64,000 nt of DNA from Streptacidiphilus melanogenes (GTDB lineage: Bacteria > Actinomycetota > Actinomycetes > Streptomycetales > Streptomycetaceae). Below, piece by piece: positions 54,233 through 62,493 of this stretch; position 1 is the first letter of the stretch, and the number at the start of each line of letters is the position of its first letter. The DNA is taken from positions 1,151 to 65,150 of the forward strand of contig NZ_BBPP01000011.1 in NCBI RefSeq assembly GCF_000787835.1, in the 5' to 3' direction. Made by a program: the position numbers and the translations under genes. The notes beneath the pieces are model-generated. The model was not told the origin of the DNA and ran no database searches. It saw only the letters and a list, made by a program, of their open reading frames with translations.

Positions 54233-54928
54233 GTGCACCGTGACCCCGACCTCCCCGTCCACGACCACCACGCCGCGCCGGTCGCGACGCTTCCGGGCAG
54301 CGGCGTTCGGCGCGCCCTGCGGATCGGGCTCGGCGGACCCGTGGGGTCCGGCAAGACCGCGACCGTCGCGGCGCTGTGCCGGGTCCTGCGCGACGAGCTC
54401 TCGCTCGCGGTCGTCACCAACGACATCTACACGACCGAGGACGCCGAGTTCCTGCTGCGCAACGCCGTGCTGCCGCCGGAGCGGATCACTGCGGTGGAGA
54501 CCGGCTGCTGTCCGCACACCGCGATCCGCGACGACATCAGCGCCAACCTGGAGGCCGTCGAGGAGTTGGAGGCCGCCCTCGGGCCGCTCGACCTGGTGCT
54601 CGTCGAGAGCGGCGGCGACAACCTGACGGCGACGTTCAGCCGGGGGCTGGTGGACCACCAGATCTTCGTCATCGACGTCTCCGGCGGCGACAAGATCCCC
54701 CGCAAGGGCGGCCCGGGCGTGACCGGCTCCGACCTGCTCGTGGTGAACAAGACCGATCTGGCGCCCCTGGTCGGCGCGGACCTGTCGGTGATGGCCCGCG
54801 ACGCCGCCGCGCAGCGCGGCACACTGCCGGTGGTGTTCTGCTCGCTGGTCGCGCCGGGCGGGGTGGCGCAGATCGCGGACTGGGTGCGGGCGCGCCTCGC
54901 GGACTGGCGGCGCGGACCGGTGGCGTGA
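54233..54928 (+). CDS. ureG: urease accessory GTPase UreG
   Basis: A 231-residue SIMIBI GTPase: P-loop GGPVGSGKT (34-42), the nickel/zinc-binding CPH (93-95), ESGGDN and [13 protein letters not shown] (guanine specificity). The N-terminus has a short His patch (VHDHH), which may store nickel given the absence of ureE. It delivers nickel to UreC with UreF and UreD. Confidence 0.96.
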   Translation: MHRDPDLPVHDHHAAPVATLPGSGVRRALRIGLGGPVGSGKTATVAALCRVLRDELSLAVVTNDIYTTEDAEFLLRNAVLPPERITAVETGCCPHTAIRDDISANLEAVEELEAALGPLDLVLVESGGDNLTATFSRGLVDHQIFVIDVSGGDKIPRKGGPGVTGSDLLVVNKTDLAPLVGADLSVMARDAAAQRGTLPVVFCSLVAPGGVAQIADWVRARLADWRRGPVA

Positions 54929-55722
54929 GCGGCGTGAGCCGCCTGAGCGCCGTCGCCCGGATCCGCGCGGCCGCGGACGGGCGCGGCAGCACGGCCCTGC
55001 GGGAGCTGACCGGGGACGGCCCGCTCGCGCTGCGCCGCAGCCGCCACCCGGACGACGACGGCGCGGCGCACGTCGTCCTCGTCGGCGCGATGGCCGCGCC
55101 GCTCGGCGGCGACCGACTGCGGGTCGAGGCCGTGGTGGAGCCCGGGGCGCGGCTGCTGGTCACCAGCGCCGCCGCGACGGTGAGCCTGCCGGGGCGTGTT
55201 CCGGCGCCCGCGCACTACGAGCTGGACCTGAGCGTCGGCGCGGACGCCGAACTGGTGTGGCGGCCCGAGCCGGTGATCGCGGCGGCCGGGAGCGTGCTGC
55301 GTCTGTGGACCCGCGTGCGTCTCGCCCCGGGCGCGCGCCTGCACCTGCGCGAGGAGCAGGTCCTCGGCCGCCACGACGAGCCGCCGGGCCGTCTCACTTC
55401 GCGCCTGACGGTCCGCCAGGGGGAACGGCTCGTCCTCGACCAGTCGACGGACGTCGGCGCGGGCGCGCCGTCGGGCTGGGACGGCCCGGCCGTCCTCGGC
55501 TGCCGCCGTGCGCTGGGTCAGCTGCTCACGACGACACGGCCGCTGTCGGTGCCCGCACCGACGACCGGGCTCGCGGTCGACACGGCCGTCGACGCGGCGG
55601 CGTTCCCCCTGGGCGACGGTCTGACGCTGCTCACGGCCGTGGCCACGGATGCGGCGGGCGTCCGCGCGGCGCTCTCCCCGCGCGGCGGACCTGACGGACG
55701 TGCGGCTCCGCCCCCGGGGTGA
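54925..55722 (+). CDS. ureD: urease accessory protein UreD (UreH)
   Basis: A 265-residue protein starting at GTG 54925, overlapping the ureG stop, or at GTG 54934. Segments [34 protein letters not shown] and [20 protein letters not shown] match UreD. It is the scaffold that binds apo-urease and UreF. Last gene of the operon; the C-terminus is proline/glycine-rich. Confidence 0.92.
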   Translation: MSGVSRLSAVARIRAAADGRGSTALRELTGDGPLALRRSRHPDDDGAAHVVLVGAMAAPLGGDRLRVEAVVEPGARLLVTSAAATVSLPGRVPAPAHYELDLSVGADAELVWRPEPVIAAAGSVLRLWTRVRLAPGARLHLREEQVLGRHDEPPGRLTSRLTVRQGERLVLDQSTDVGAGAPSGWDGPAVLGCRRALGQLLTTTRPLSVPAPTTGLAVDTAVDAAAFPLGDGLTLLTAVATDAAGVRAALSPRGGPDGRAAPPPG

Positions 55723-55749
55723 CGTTGTGCGGGACGGTAGGCGTGTGGC

Positions 55750-56124
55750 TCAGTGCTCGCGGAAGCCGCCGAGGAAGCGGCGGAAGAGGCCGCCCTCGCG
55801 GGGCAGCGGAGCGGCGGGCGGCGGAGCGGTGGCCCGCTCCGTGGCGATGGGCTGGTCGTAGTCCGCGCGGGCGATCGCGTCGATGGTCTGGTCGACGTCG
55901 AAGTCCTCGGAGCCCGCGATGGCGGGCACGAAGCCGACCAGCATCCCGTCCCGCATGACCTGCGCCTCGAGGCTGATGGTGTCGTCGGTGTCCCAGAGGG
56001 CCTCCCGGCCGTCGGGCAGCACCACCCGCACGCCGATCTGGTACACGCCCTCGCGGGCCAGGTGGGCGTTGACGCCGCGCTCCCGCAGCGCGTCCACGAC
56101 TCGAAGCGCTCGGTTCTCTTCCAT
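55750..56124 (-). CDS. conserved hypothetical protein, 124 aa
   Basis: A soluble protein with a mixed N-terminal domain (ALRERGVNAHLAREGVYQIG, then VRVVLPDGREALWDTDDTIS) and a C-terminal Pro/Ala linker ending in GLFRRFLGGFREH. I do not recognise the family. It is divergent from the ABC exporter operon and converges on ureD. TATGGT six bases before the ATG replaces a ribosome site. Confidence 0.7.
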   Translation of the reverse strand: MEENRALRVVDALRERGVNAHLAREGVYQIGVRVVLPDGREALWDTDDTISLEAQVMRDGMLVGFVPAIAGSEDFDVDQTIDAIARADYDQPIATERATAPPPAAPLPREGGLFRRFLGGFREH

Positions 56125-56130
56125 GGGCCC

Positions 56131-56136
56131 ACCATA
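56131..56136 (-). promoter_or_regulatory. -10 hexamer TATGGT, leaderless start
   Basis: On the minus strand TATGGT ends six bases before ATG 56124. It is among the best -10 matches in the window. Confidence 0.6.
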
Positions 56137-56191
56137 ACGGGACAGATCGACTGCTCCCCTCAGAAAAGGCTGAGAATCCCCGGCGTAGTCC

Positions 56192-56213
56192 GCCTACATC
56201 CCCGGGAGTAGGC
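56192..56213. promoter_or_regulatory. GCCTAC-N10-GTAGGC dyad
   Basis: A perfect 6-bp inverted repeat around a 10-bp spacer, about 75 bp upstream of the expected start of the exporter operon. It is a candidate site for the operon's own NarL-type response regulator. Confidence 0.5.
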
Positions 56214-56266
56214 CCGAGTCGCGACGACGCATCCGGTGTCCGACGCGGCACGGGGGCGCTGCGGCG

Positions 56267-56272
56267 GACGAT
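56267..56272 (+). promoter_or_regulatory. -10-like hexamer GACGAT of exporter operon
   Basis: GACGAT ends six bases before ATG 56279 and no Shine-Dalgarno sequence is seen, predicting leaderless translation of the first gene. Confidence 0.45.
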
Positions 56273-56278
56273 CGGGGC

Positions 56279-57352
56279 ATGGAGACAGCCATCGCCCTGG
56301 ACGGGGCAACCAAGCGCTTCGGCGAGCTGACCGCCGTCGACGGCCTGAGCCTGACGATCGGGCGCGGCGCGACCGTCGCACTGCTGGGTGCGAACGGCGC
56401 GGGGAAGAGCACCACCGTGGCGATGCTGATGGGCCTGCTGCCGCCCGACGAGGGCGAGGTCACGGTCGCCGGGCGCGCGCCGCGCCAGGCCGTCGTGGAG
56501 GGCACGATCGCGGCGATGCTGCAGGACAGCGGGCTGATGCCGGGCGTCACGGCGGCCGAGCTGGTCCGGCTGGCGCGCCGGATGTATCCCGCGCCGCTGC
56601 GGGTGGAGGAGGCGCTGGAGCTGGCCGGGTTGCGCGACCAGGCCCGGCGGCGGGTGGACCGGATGTCCGGCGGTCAGGTGCAGCGGCTGAAGTTCGCGCT
56701 GGTCGCCGTCGCCGGAGCGGACACGATGCTGCTCGACGAGCCGACCCGGGCCCTGGACGTGCAGGGCCGACGCGAGTTCTGGTCGGCGATGCGCAACTGC
56801 GCGGCCGCCGGCCGGACGATCGTCTTCGCCACCCACTACCTCGACGAGGTCGAGGAGAACGCCGAGCGCGTCGTCGTCATGGCGCGTGGCCGCGTCGTCG
56901 CCGACGGCACGCCCGCACGGATCCGGGAGGCGGGCGGCCGCGCCGTCGTGCGGTTCCGCGTCCCGGCAGGGGAGACGCTCCCGACGCTGCCCGGCGAGGT
57001 CGTGCGCGAGCACGGCTGGGCCACCGTCCGGTCCGCGACGCCCGACGAGGTCGTACGCCGCCTGGCCGCCTCCGACGCCGACTGGTGCGACCTGAGGGTC
57101 TCCCCGCCGAGCCTGGACGACTCCTTCCTCGCCCTGACCGGCGCCGGCCCGGCCGCGCAGGACGGCTCCGCCCCGCACGGCACTCCACCTGCACAGGGGA
57201 CCCCGGCCGACCGGAGAATCGCCGCCGCGTCCTCCGCGCCGCAGGCCGACTCGATCGCCCGAACCGAATCCGCTCAGACCCAAGCCGCGAAGACCCAAGC
57301 CGCCCGGGCCGAATCCGCCCGGACCGCTCCCGAGGAGGCGCGGGTCCGATGA
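56279..57352 (+). CDS. ABC-2 exporter ATP-binding protein
   Basis: A 357-residue ATPase: Walker A GANGAGKST (37-45), signature MSGGQ (129-133), Walker B TMLLDEPTRALD (149-160) and a switch His in FATHYLDE. It is of the DrrA/CcmA type used for drug or lipid export. Beyond about residue 285 is a low-complexity Ala/Gln/Glu/Thr tail with short repeats (QTQAAKTQAARAES), unusual for the family. Its stop overlaps the permease start (ATGA). Confidence 0.92.
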   Translation: METAIALDGATKRFGELTAVDGLSLTIGRGATVALLGANGAGKSTTVAMLMGLLPPDEGEVTVAGRAPRQAVVEGTIAAMLQDSGLMPGVTAAELVRLARRMYPAPLRVEEALELAGLRDQARRRVDRMSGGQVQRLKFALVAVAGADTMLLDEPTRALDVQGRREFWSAMRNCAAAGRTIVFATHYLDEVEENAERVVVMARGRVVADGTPARIREAGGRAVVRFRVPAGETLPTLPGEVVREHGWATVRSATPDEVVRRLAASDADWCDLRVSPPSLDDSFLALTGAGPAAQDGSAPHGTPPAQGTPADRRIAAASSAPQADSIARTESAQTQAAKTQAARAESARTAPEEARVR

Positions 57353-58122
57353 CGTTCCACCTCTTCCGCCTCGAATGCGTGCGGATGCTGCGCGACCCGC
57401 GCTACCTCGCCCTCGGCGTGGTCACCCCGATCGGCTTCTACCTGCTGTTCGCCACCATCTTCGGCGGCGACCCGACCCGGCCCGGCGAGCTGAAGGGCAC
57501 CGTGGAGATCATGGTCGCGATGGCCGCCTACGGCGCGATCTGGGGTGCGCTGTCCGCCACCGGTCCGCGGCTCGCGCACGAGCGCAGCAGCGGCTGGCTG
57601 GAACAGCTGCGGTCCATGCCGGTGACGGTGCGTCAACTGCTGGTCGCGAAGCTGGCGGCCGGGCTCGCGGTCGCGCTGCCCGCGCTCGTCCTGGTGTGCG
57701 TCACCGCGGCCGCAGCGAAGGACGTCCGGCTGGAGGCGTGGCAGTGGGCCGCGCTGGTGCCCGCCATGTGGCTGGGCACGCTGCCGTTCGCGCTGCTCGG
57801 CGTCGTCGTCGGCCTGCTGGTCGGCCCGGAGGCGGCGTTCCCGCTGAGCTACGGCCTGTACATGGCCGCCTCCGCCCTCGGCGGCCTGTGGGTGCCGCCG
57901 GCCCGGCTCTCCGCGCCGCTGCAGGACGTCGCGCACGCCCTGCCGACCTACCGGCTGGCCGACCTCGGCTGGCGCATCGCCGCCGGGCACGCGCCCACCT
58001 GGGCCGACGTCGCGGTGCTGGCGGCGTGGAGTGCGGGATTCGTGGCGCTCGCCGTCCTCGCGCAGGGCAGGGGGCCGAGGCGGGCCCGGACCGGCGCGGC
58101 CTCTGCCGCGACGGCCGGCTGA
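57349..58122 (+). CDS. ABC-2 type permease
   Basis: A 257-residue membrane protein with six hydrophobic segments. GPRLAHERSSGWLEQLRSMP is the coupling-helix region of ABC-2 permeases. It pairs with the ATPase before it to export an unknown compound, possibly an antibiotic, given the sensor kinase that follows. Confidence 0.9.
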   Translation: MTFHLFRLECVRMLRDPRYLALGVVTPIGFYLLFATIFGGDPTRPGELKGTVEIMVAMAAYGAIWGALSATGPRLAHERSSGWLEQLRSMPVTVRQLLVAKLAAGLAVALPALVLVCVTAAAAKDVRLEAWQWAALVPAMWLGTLPFALLGVVVGLLVGPEAAFPLSYGLYMAASALGGLWVPPARLSAPLQDVAHALPTYRLADLGWRIAAGHAPTWADVAVLAAWSAGFVALAVLAQGRGPRRARTGAASAATAG

Positions 58123-58139
58123 CCACCTACGCTGCCACC

Positions 58140-59336
58140 GTGGTCACCGCCTGGCTGATCAGGACCCGCGAGGGGCTGCTCACCGCCGACCCGTCCATCG
58201 TGCCGAGCGCGGCGGACGGGCTCGTCGTCGGCCTTGTCGCGGCCTTCGCCTGCTTCGGCGTCTGGGCGGAGCTGCACTTCGCCACCCGCCCCTCCCCCTG
58301 GGCGCCCGGCGCCTACCTGCTGGTGCTTGCGGCCGCCGTGCCGCTGCTGTGGCGCAGGCGGCGGCCGCTGCTGGCGGCCGTGCTGTGCCTGGCCGCCGTC
58401 ACCGTCTACCACCTGGCCGGGTACCCGGGATTCGCTCCGGCCGTCCTCGCCTTCCTCGCCTGCGCGAGCCTCGGGCTCTCCTGCGAACGGCACGGGCTCC
58501 GGTACGGGCTGCTGGCCACGGTCTGGCTGTGGGCGGTGCCGACCCTGCCGCCTCACTCGCTGCCCTTCTACGCGCTCGACGTGTCGATGCCCGCGCTCTC
58601 CTTCGGCGCCACCACGGTCGTCGCCCACTCCGCGCGCCGCCGCCGTCTCGAACACGACGCCCGGCTGCGCGAGGAGGCCGCCGCCTCCGAGGAGCGGCTC
58701 GGCCGCCGTCTGGCCGAGGAGCGCCTGCGGATCGCCCGCGAGTTGCACGACGTGCTGGCGCACACCATCTCGGTGGTGGCCGTCCAGAGCAACGTCGCCC
58801 TCGACGCGTTGGCCGCCGCGCCGCCGGACACGGACGACGCCCGCGAGGCGATGCTGCTCGTGCGCGGCGCGGCGCGTCAGGCGATGCCCGAGCTCCGCGC
58901 CGCACTGGACCTGCTGCGCGGCCAGGCGGGCGCCGCCGACGGCCGCCCGCAGCCGGGTCTCGGTCAACTCGCTCAGCTCGCCGACCAGTTCCGCGAGAGC
59001 GGCCTTGCGGTCGAGCTGCGGGTGCCGGACGCGGCCGGAGCGCTGGCGCCACTGGTGCAACTCACCGTCTACCGGATCGCCCAGGAGGCGCTGACCAACA
59101 CCCTGCGCCACGCGCAGGCCCGTCATGCCGTCGTCACCGTGACGCGGGAAGGCGACGCCCTCGTGCTGCGGGTCGCCGACGACGGGGTGGGAGACACCGC
59201 CCCGAGAGCTCCCGGAGGCTTCGGCCTGTTGGGCATGAGGGAGCGGGCCGAGTCGCTCGGCGGTCGCGTCGAAGCCGGACCGCGGCCGGACGGCGGCTGG
59301 CTGGTCCACGCCGAACTACCTTGGGAGAGTGCGTGA
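58140..59336 (+). CDS. NarL-type sensor histidine kinase
   Basis: A 398-residue HisKA_3 kinase from GTG 58140. Five to six transmembrane helices (about 25-165) have almost no extracellular domain, so it is an intramembrane sensor. The phospho-accepting His203 is in ARELHDVLAHT, followed by an ATPase domain (EALTNTLRHAQA, DDGVGD and GFGLLGMRERAESLGG). Its stop overlaps the response regulator start. Confidence 0.92.
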   Translation: MVTAWLIRTREGLLTADPSIVPSAADGLVVGLVAAFACFGVWAELHFATRPSPWAPGAYLLVLAAAVPLLWRRRRPLLAAVLCLAAVTVYHLAGYPGFAPAVLAFLACASLGLSCERHGLRYGLLATVWLWAVPTLPPHSLPFYALDVSMPALSFGATTVVAHSARRRRLEHDARLREEAAASEERLGRRLAEERLRIARELHDVLAHTISVVAVQSNVALDALAAAPPDTDDAREAMLLVRGAARQAMPELRAALDLLRGQAGAADGRPQPGLGQLAQLADQFRESGLAVELRVPDAAGALAPLVQLTVYRIAQEALTNTLRHAQARHAVVTVTREGDALVLRVADDGVGDTAPRAPGGFGLLGMRERAESLGGRVEAGPRPDGGWLVHAELPWESA

Positions 59337-59986
59337 TCCGCGTCCTGATCGCCGACGACCAGGCTCTGGTCCGAGCGGGCTTCCACTCGCTGCTGGCCCG
59401 TGCGGACGACATCGAGGTCGTCGGCGAGGCGGTGGACGGCCGCGACGCCGTCGCCCAGACCGCCCGGCTGCGCCCGGACGTGGTGCTGATGGACGTGCGG
59501 ATGCCGCTCCTGGACGGCATCGCCGCCACCGAACAGATCGTCGCGGACCCGCACATGGCCGCGACACGGGTCATCGTGGTGACCACCTTCGAGCTCGACG
59601 AGTACATCCACCGAGCCCTGCGCGCGGGAGCCAGCGGCTTCCTGCTGAAGGACCTCGATCCGGACGAACTGCGGCGCGCCGTCCGCGTGGTGGCCGCAGG
59701 GGAGGCACTGCTCGCACCGAGCGTCACCCGCCGCCTCATCGGCGCCTTCACCCGCCGCGGCGCGGCTCTGCCGCCCGGGCTCGCAGCCGCGGGCGCGGGC
59801 TTGACCGAGCGCGAACGGGAGGTCGTCGCCCTGGTGGGCCGGGGCCTCAGCAACGAGGAGATCGCCGCCGCGCTTGTCATCTCCCCGGCCACGGCCAAGA
59901 CCCACGTCTCGCACGCGATGACCAAGCTGGGCGCCCGCGACCGCGCCCAACTCGTCGTCTTCGCCTACGAGACGGGCCTGGTCTGA
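59333..59986 (+). CDS. NarL/LuxR-type response regulator
   Basis: A 217-residue regulator: receiver with acidic pocket ADDQ, phospho-Asp54 (VLMDVRMP) and Lys106 (FLLKDL), and a LuxR HTH (about 152-210: LTEREREVVALVGRGLSNEE, then TAKTHVSHAMTKLGARDRAQ). It is coupled by GTGA to its kinase and probably autoregulates the exporter operon. Confidence 0.93.
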   Translation: MIRVLIADDQALVRAGFHSLLARADDIEVVGEAVDGRDAVAQTARLRPDVVLMDVRMPLLDGIAATEQIVADPHMAATRVIVVTTFELDEYIHRALRAGASGFLLKDLDPDELRRAVRVVAAGEALLAPSVTRRLIGAFTRRGAALPPGLAAAGAGLTEREREVVALVGRGLSNEEIAAALVISPATAKTHVSHAMTKLGARDRAQLVVFAYETGLV

Positions 59987-60019
59987 GCCGTGAGCCCGTG
60001 AGCCGTGACCCGTGAGCCC
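59984..60019. repeat. short CGTGAGCC tandem repeats
   Basis: Four near-copies of an 8-bp unit (CGTGAGCC, with CGTGACCC as a variant) start at the response-regulator stop. No hairpin terminator is evident here. Confidence 0.6.
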
Positions 60020-60065
60020 GCGCATCCTCAGCGGTTCGGCCCCCCGGCGCGAGGCCGGGACCGGC

Positions 60066-60419
60066 TCACTGGTGCCGCGGGCCGAGGACGCAGAACTCGT
60101 TGCCTTCGGGATCGGCCAGAACGACCCACGGCTGGTCCCCCTGGCCGATGTCGACGCGCTGCGCGCCGTGCGCGAGCAGACGTTCGACCTCCGCGGCCTG
60201 GTCATCGGGCCTGAAGTCGAGATGCAGGCGGCTCTTGGCCTTCCTGGTCTCCTCGATCCGGACGAAGTCCAGCCCCGGCATGCGGTCCGGCTCCTGACGG
60301 ATCTCGAACTCGTCGTCGGAGGAGTGGACGACGACCCAACCGAGAGCAGTGGCCCACCACTGTCCGAGAGCCACCGGATCCACCGCGTGGACGATTACCT
60401 GCTCCCATTCCAAGGTCAT
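60066..60419 (-). CDS. VOC/glyoxalase-like protein
   Basis: About 117 residues from ATG 60419. It has the vicinal-oxygen-chelate pattern: EQVIVHAVDPVALGQWWATA at the start, RLHLDFRPDDQAAEVERLLA in the middle and VLADPEGNEFCVL at the end. It is probably of the glyoxalase_6 subgroup. TATGCT six bases upstream decides the start; a longer frame has no support. Role unknown; some relatives bind or modify antibiotics. Confidence 0.85.
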   Translation of the reverse strand: MTLEWEQVIVHAVDPVALGQWWATALGWVVVHSSDDEFEIRQEPDRMPGLDFVRIEETRKAKSRLHLDFRPDDQAAEVERLLAHGAQRVDIGQGDQPWVVLADPEGNEFCVLGPRHQ

Positions 60420-60425
60420 CCGCCG

Positions 60426-60431
60426 AGCATA
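60426..60431 (-). promoter_or_regulatory. -10 hexamer TATGCT, leaderless start
   Basis: On the minus strand TATGCT ends six bases before ATG 60419, with no ribosome site. Confidence 0.55.
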
Positions 60432-60471
60432 GGCCCGCCGCTCCCGCACGTCGATCACATTTCTCCGGCGT

Positions 60472-60999
60472 TCAGCCCAGGACGGCGCGACAGTGCTCCC
60501 AGGCGGGCCCGGACAGCAACGGCCGCCAGCGGGTGAACAGTTCGAGCAGGGCGGGGCCGAAGCGGGCGCGCATCTCCGGGCTGACGGCGGCGATGTCGAG
60601 CTCGTTGGCGGCCGTCAGTTCGGCGAAGTCGCGGCGCTGCCGGACCGTCGGACGGGTCACGACGCCGGTGAAGCGGTCGGTGAACCCGCCGTCGTCCGTG
60701 GCGAGGGAGGGGTAGGAGGCCTTGCGGTCGCAGGAGGCGTAGAAGTGGACCAGCGCCTCGGCCTCCTCCCCGACGGCGTCCACGAGTTCGGCGCGCCGGT
60801 TCAGCGGCAGCAGGGCGACGGGGAAGCCGTCGGTGCCGTAGAAGGCGTGGCACAGCCCGGCGGAGACCAGCGCCGGGCGAGCGCCCCAGGAGGCCAGCAG
60901 GCCGCTGACGCGGCCGAGATGGGCCAGCAGGGTGCCGCCGGGGTGGTCCATGGTCTCCGCGCCCGCCGAGCGCAGCATGGCCAGGGCCTGCTCGGTCAC
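60472..60999 (-). CDS. HD-like DUF6817-type protein
   Basis: A 175-residue helical protein from GTG 60999, behind AAGGAGG. The segments DHPGGTLLAHLGRVSGLLAS and LVSAGLCHAFYGTDGF place His residues as in a degenerate HD domain. It resembles the family I know as DUF6817, recalled and not checked. It lies 42 bp after the P450 gene on the same strand and may act with it. Confidence 0.65.
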   Translation of the reverse strand: MTEQALAMLRSAGAETMDHPGGTLLAHLGRVSGLLASWGARPALVSAGLCHAFYGTDGFPVALLPLNRRAELVDAVGEEAEALVHFYASCDRKASYPSLATDDGGFTDRFTGVVTRPTVRQRRDFAELTAANELDIAAVSPEMRARFGPALLELFTRWRPLLSGPAWEHCRAVLG

Positions 61000-61041
61000 T
61001 CCGGGGCCTCCTTCCTTCGCGTCGCGAGGCTCTTCGTCGGC

Positions 61042-62262
61042 TCAGTACGTCACGGGCAGCTCGACCAGGCCGCGCGCCCGCATCGAGGGCCGTCGGCGCA
61101 GCCCGGGCTCCGGGACGGCCAGCGCAAGCCGGGGGAAGCGGGTCAGCAGGGCGTCGAGGGCGATCTCGGTCTCGAGGCGGGCCAGCGGCGCGCCCAGGCA
61201 GTAGTGGATGCCGTGGCCGAGAGCGAGCTGGCCCGTCGCCGGACGGTCGAGGAGGAGACGGTCCGGATCGGGGAAACGCTCCGGGTCGCGGTGGGCGGAG
61301 GCGATCGAGAGCAGGACCGTCTCCCCGGCCGGGACGGTGACGCCACCGAAGTCGACGTCCTCGCGCGGGAAGCGTCGGATCGCGAGGGGCGCGGGCGTGT
61401 CGAACCGCATCAGCTCGTCCACGGCCGTCGCGAGGAGGTTCCGGTCGGCGCGCAGGGCCGCCAGCTGGTCGGGATGGGCGAGCAGTGCCACGACCGCGTT
61501 GCCGATGAGCTGGACGGTGTTCTCGTAACCCGCGAAGAGGATCAGGAAGGCGAGCGAGAGCAGCTCGTCCTCGCTGAGGCGCCGGCCCTCGTCGCGGGCC
61601 GCGATCATGGCGGAGAGCAGGTCGTCCTCGGGCTGCCTGCGCTTGCCCGCGATCAGGTCGGTCAGGTAGCCGAGCATGCTGCCGACGGCGGCCCTGGCGA
61701 GCTCCGGACGGGACGGGTCCGGGGCGACGAGGGCGTCGGTCCAGCTGCGGAAGTCGCGCCGCTCCGACGCCGGGACGCCGAGCAGGTCGCAGATCACCGC
61801 GATCGGCAGCGGCGCGGCGTACGCGGCAACGAGGTCGGCGGGTCCTTCCGCCGGAAGTGCGTCGAGCAGGAGGTCGGCGGTGCGGCGGACCGGGTCGCGC
61901 AGCCGCTCGACGCGCTGCGGGGTGAACGCCTGGGAGACCAGCCGCCGGATGCGGGTGTGGTCGGGCGGGTCCATGTTGAGCAGGTTCGCGTCCAGCGCGG
62001 GCGGAAGCTGCATGCCCGCGTAGTTGCCGGGCAGCGCGTGCCGCTTGTCGAGCGAAAGCCGGGCGTCCGCGAGCCCCCGGCGCACGTCCTCGTACCGGGT
62101 GACGAGCCAGGCGGGTCGTCCGTCTGTTCCCGCGATCCGGTGCGCGGGGCCCTCCTCCCGCAGCCGGGCGTACGCCGCGTGGGGGTCGACGGCCAACTGC
62201 GCGGCGATGTCCGCTGCCTGGTCGGCGGGTGCCTGTGGCCCGGCGGGCGCGTGGGATGACAT
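61042..62262 (-). CDS. cytochrome P450 (CYP107/105-like)
   Basis: A 406-residue P450 with canonical motifs: I-helix AGYENT (244-249), ExxR as ELMR (283-286), and Cys355 in LGHGIHYCLGAP. DPPDHTRIRRLVSQAF is typical of actinomycete secondary-metabolism P450s. ATG 62262 is chosen because TAGGCT lies six bases upstream; a GTG two codons earlier is too close to it. Electron partners are not adjacent. Substrate unknown. Confidence 0.93.
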   Translation of the reverse strand: MSSHAPAGPQAPADQAADIAAQLAVDPHAAYARLREEGPAHRIAGTDGRPAWLVTRYEDVRRGLADARLSLDKRHALPGNYAGMQLPPALDANLLNMDPPDHTRIRRLVSQAFTPQRVERLRDPVRRTADLLLDALPAEGPADLVAAYAAPLPIAVICDLLGVPASERRDFRSWTDALVAPDPSRPELARAAVGSMLGYLTDLIAGKRRQPEDDLLSAMIAARDEGRRLSEDELLSLAFLILFAGYENTVQLIGNAVVALLAHPDQLAALRADRNLLATAVDELMRFDTPAPLAIRRFPREDVDFGGVTVPAGETVLLSIASAHRDPERFPDPDRLLLDRPATGQLALGHGIHYCLGAPLARLETEIALDALLTRFPRLALAVPEPGLRRRPSMRARGLVELPVTY

Positions 62263-62268
62263 GGGCAC

Positions 62269-62274
62269 AGCCTA
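62269..62274 (-). promoter_or_regulatory. -10 hexamer TAGGCT, leaderless P450
   Basis: On the minus strand TAGGCT ends six bases before ATG 62262. Confidence 0.55.
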
Positions 62275-62316
62275 GTGCCGAGCCCGCCGGCGTCTGCCTG
62301 CCGCGACGCCTGGCAC

Positions 62317-62345
62317 GCACTCCCCCAGCCTTCGGTCGGGGGTGC
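62317..62345. repeat. streptomycete-type intergenic hairpin repeat
   Basis: GCACTCCCCCAGCC-TTCG-GTCGGGGGTGC forms a stem with a TTCG-type tip. I recall near-identical elements as abundant intergenic repeats in Streptomyces genomes. It lies between the M48 peptidase stop and the P450 start region and may end the peptidase transcript. Confidence 0.6.
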
Positions 62346-62493
62346 CCCACAACGCCGCGGCCGGCCGGGCAAGGGGTGGCGGGTGCGGCAGGAGCCACCG
62401 GCACGAGGGGCGACCGCTGGTCGCTGCCCCCGGCGGAGCCGGGCGGCCGCACGCGGGGCCGGGGACGCCGGTCAAGAGCCCGGGCCCGCCTGC

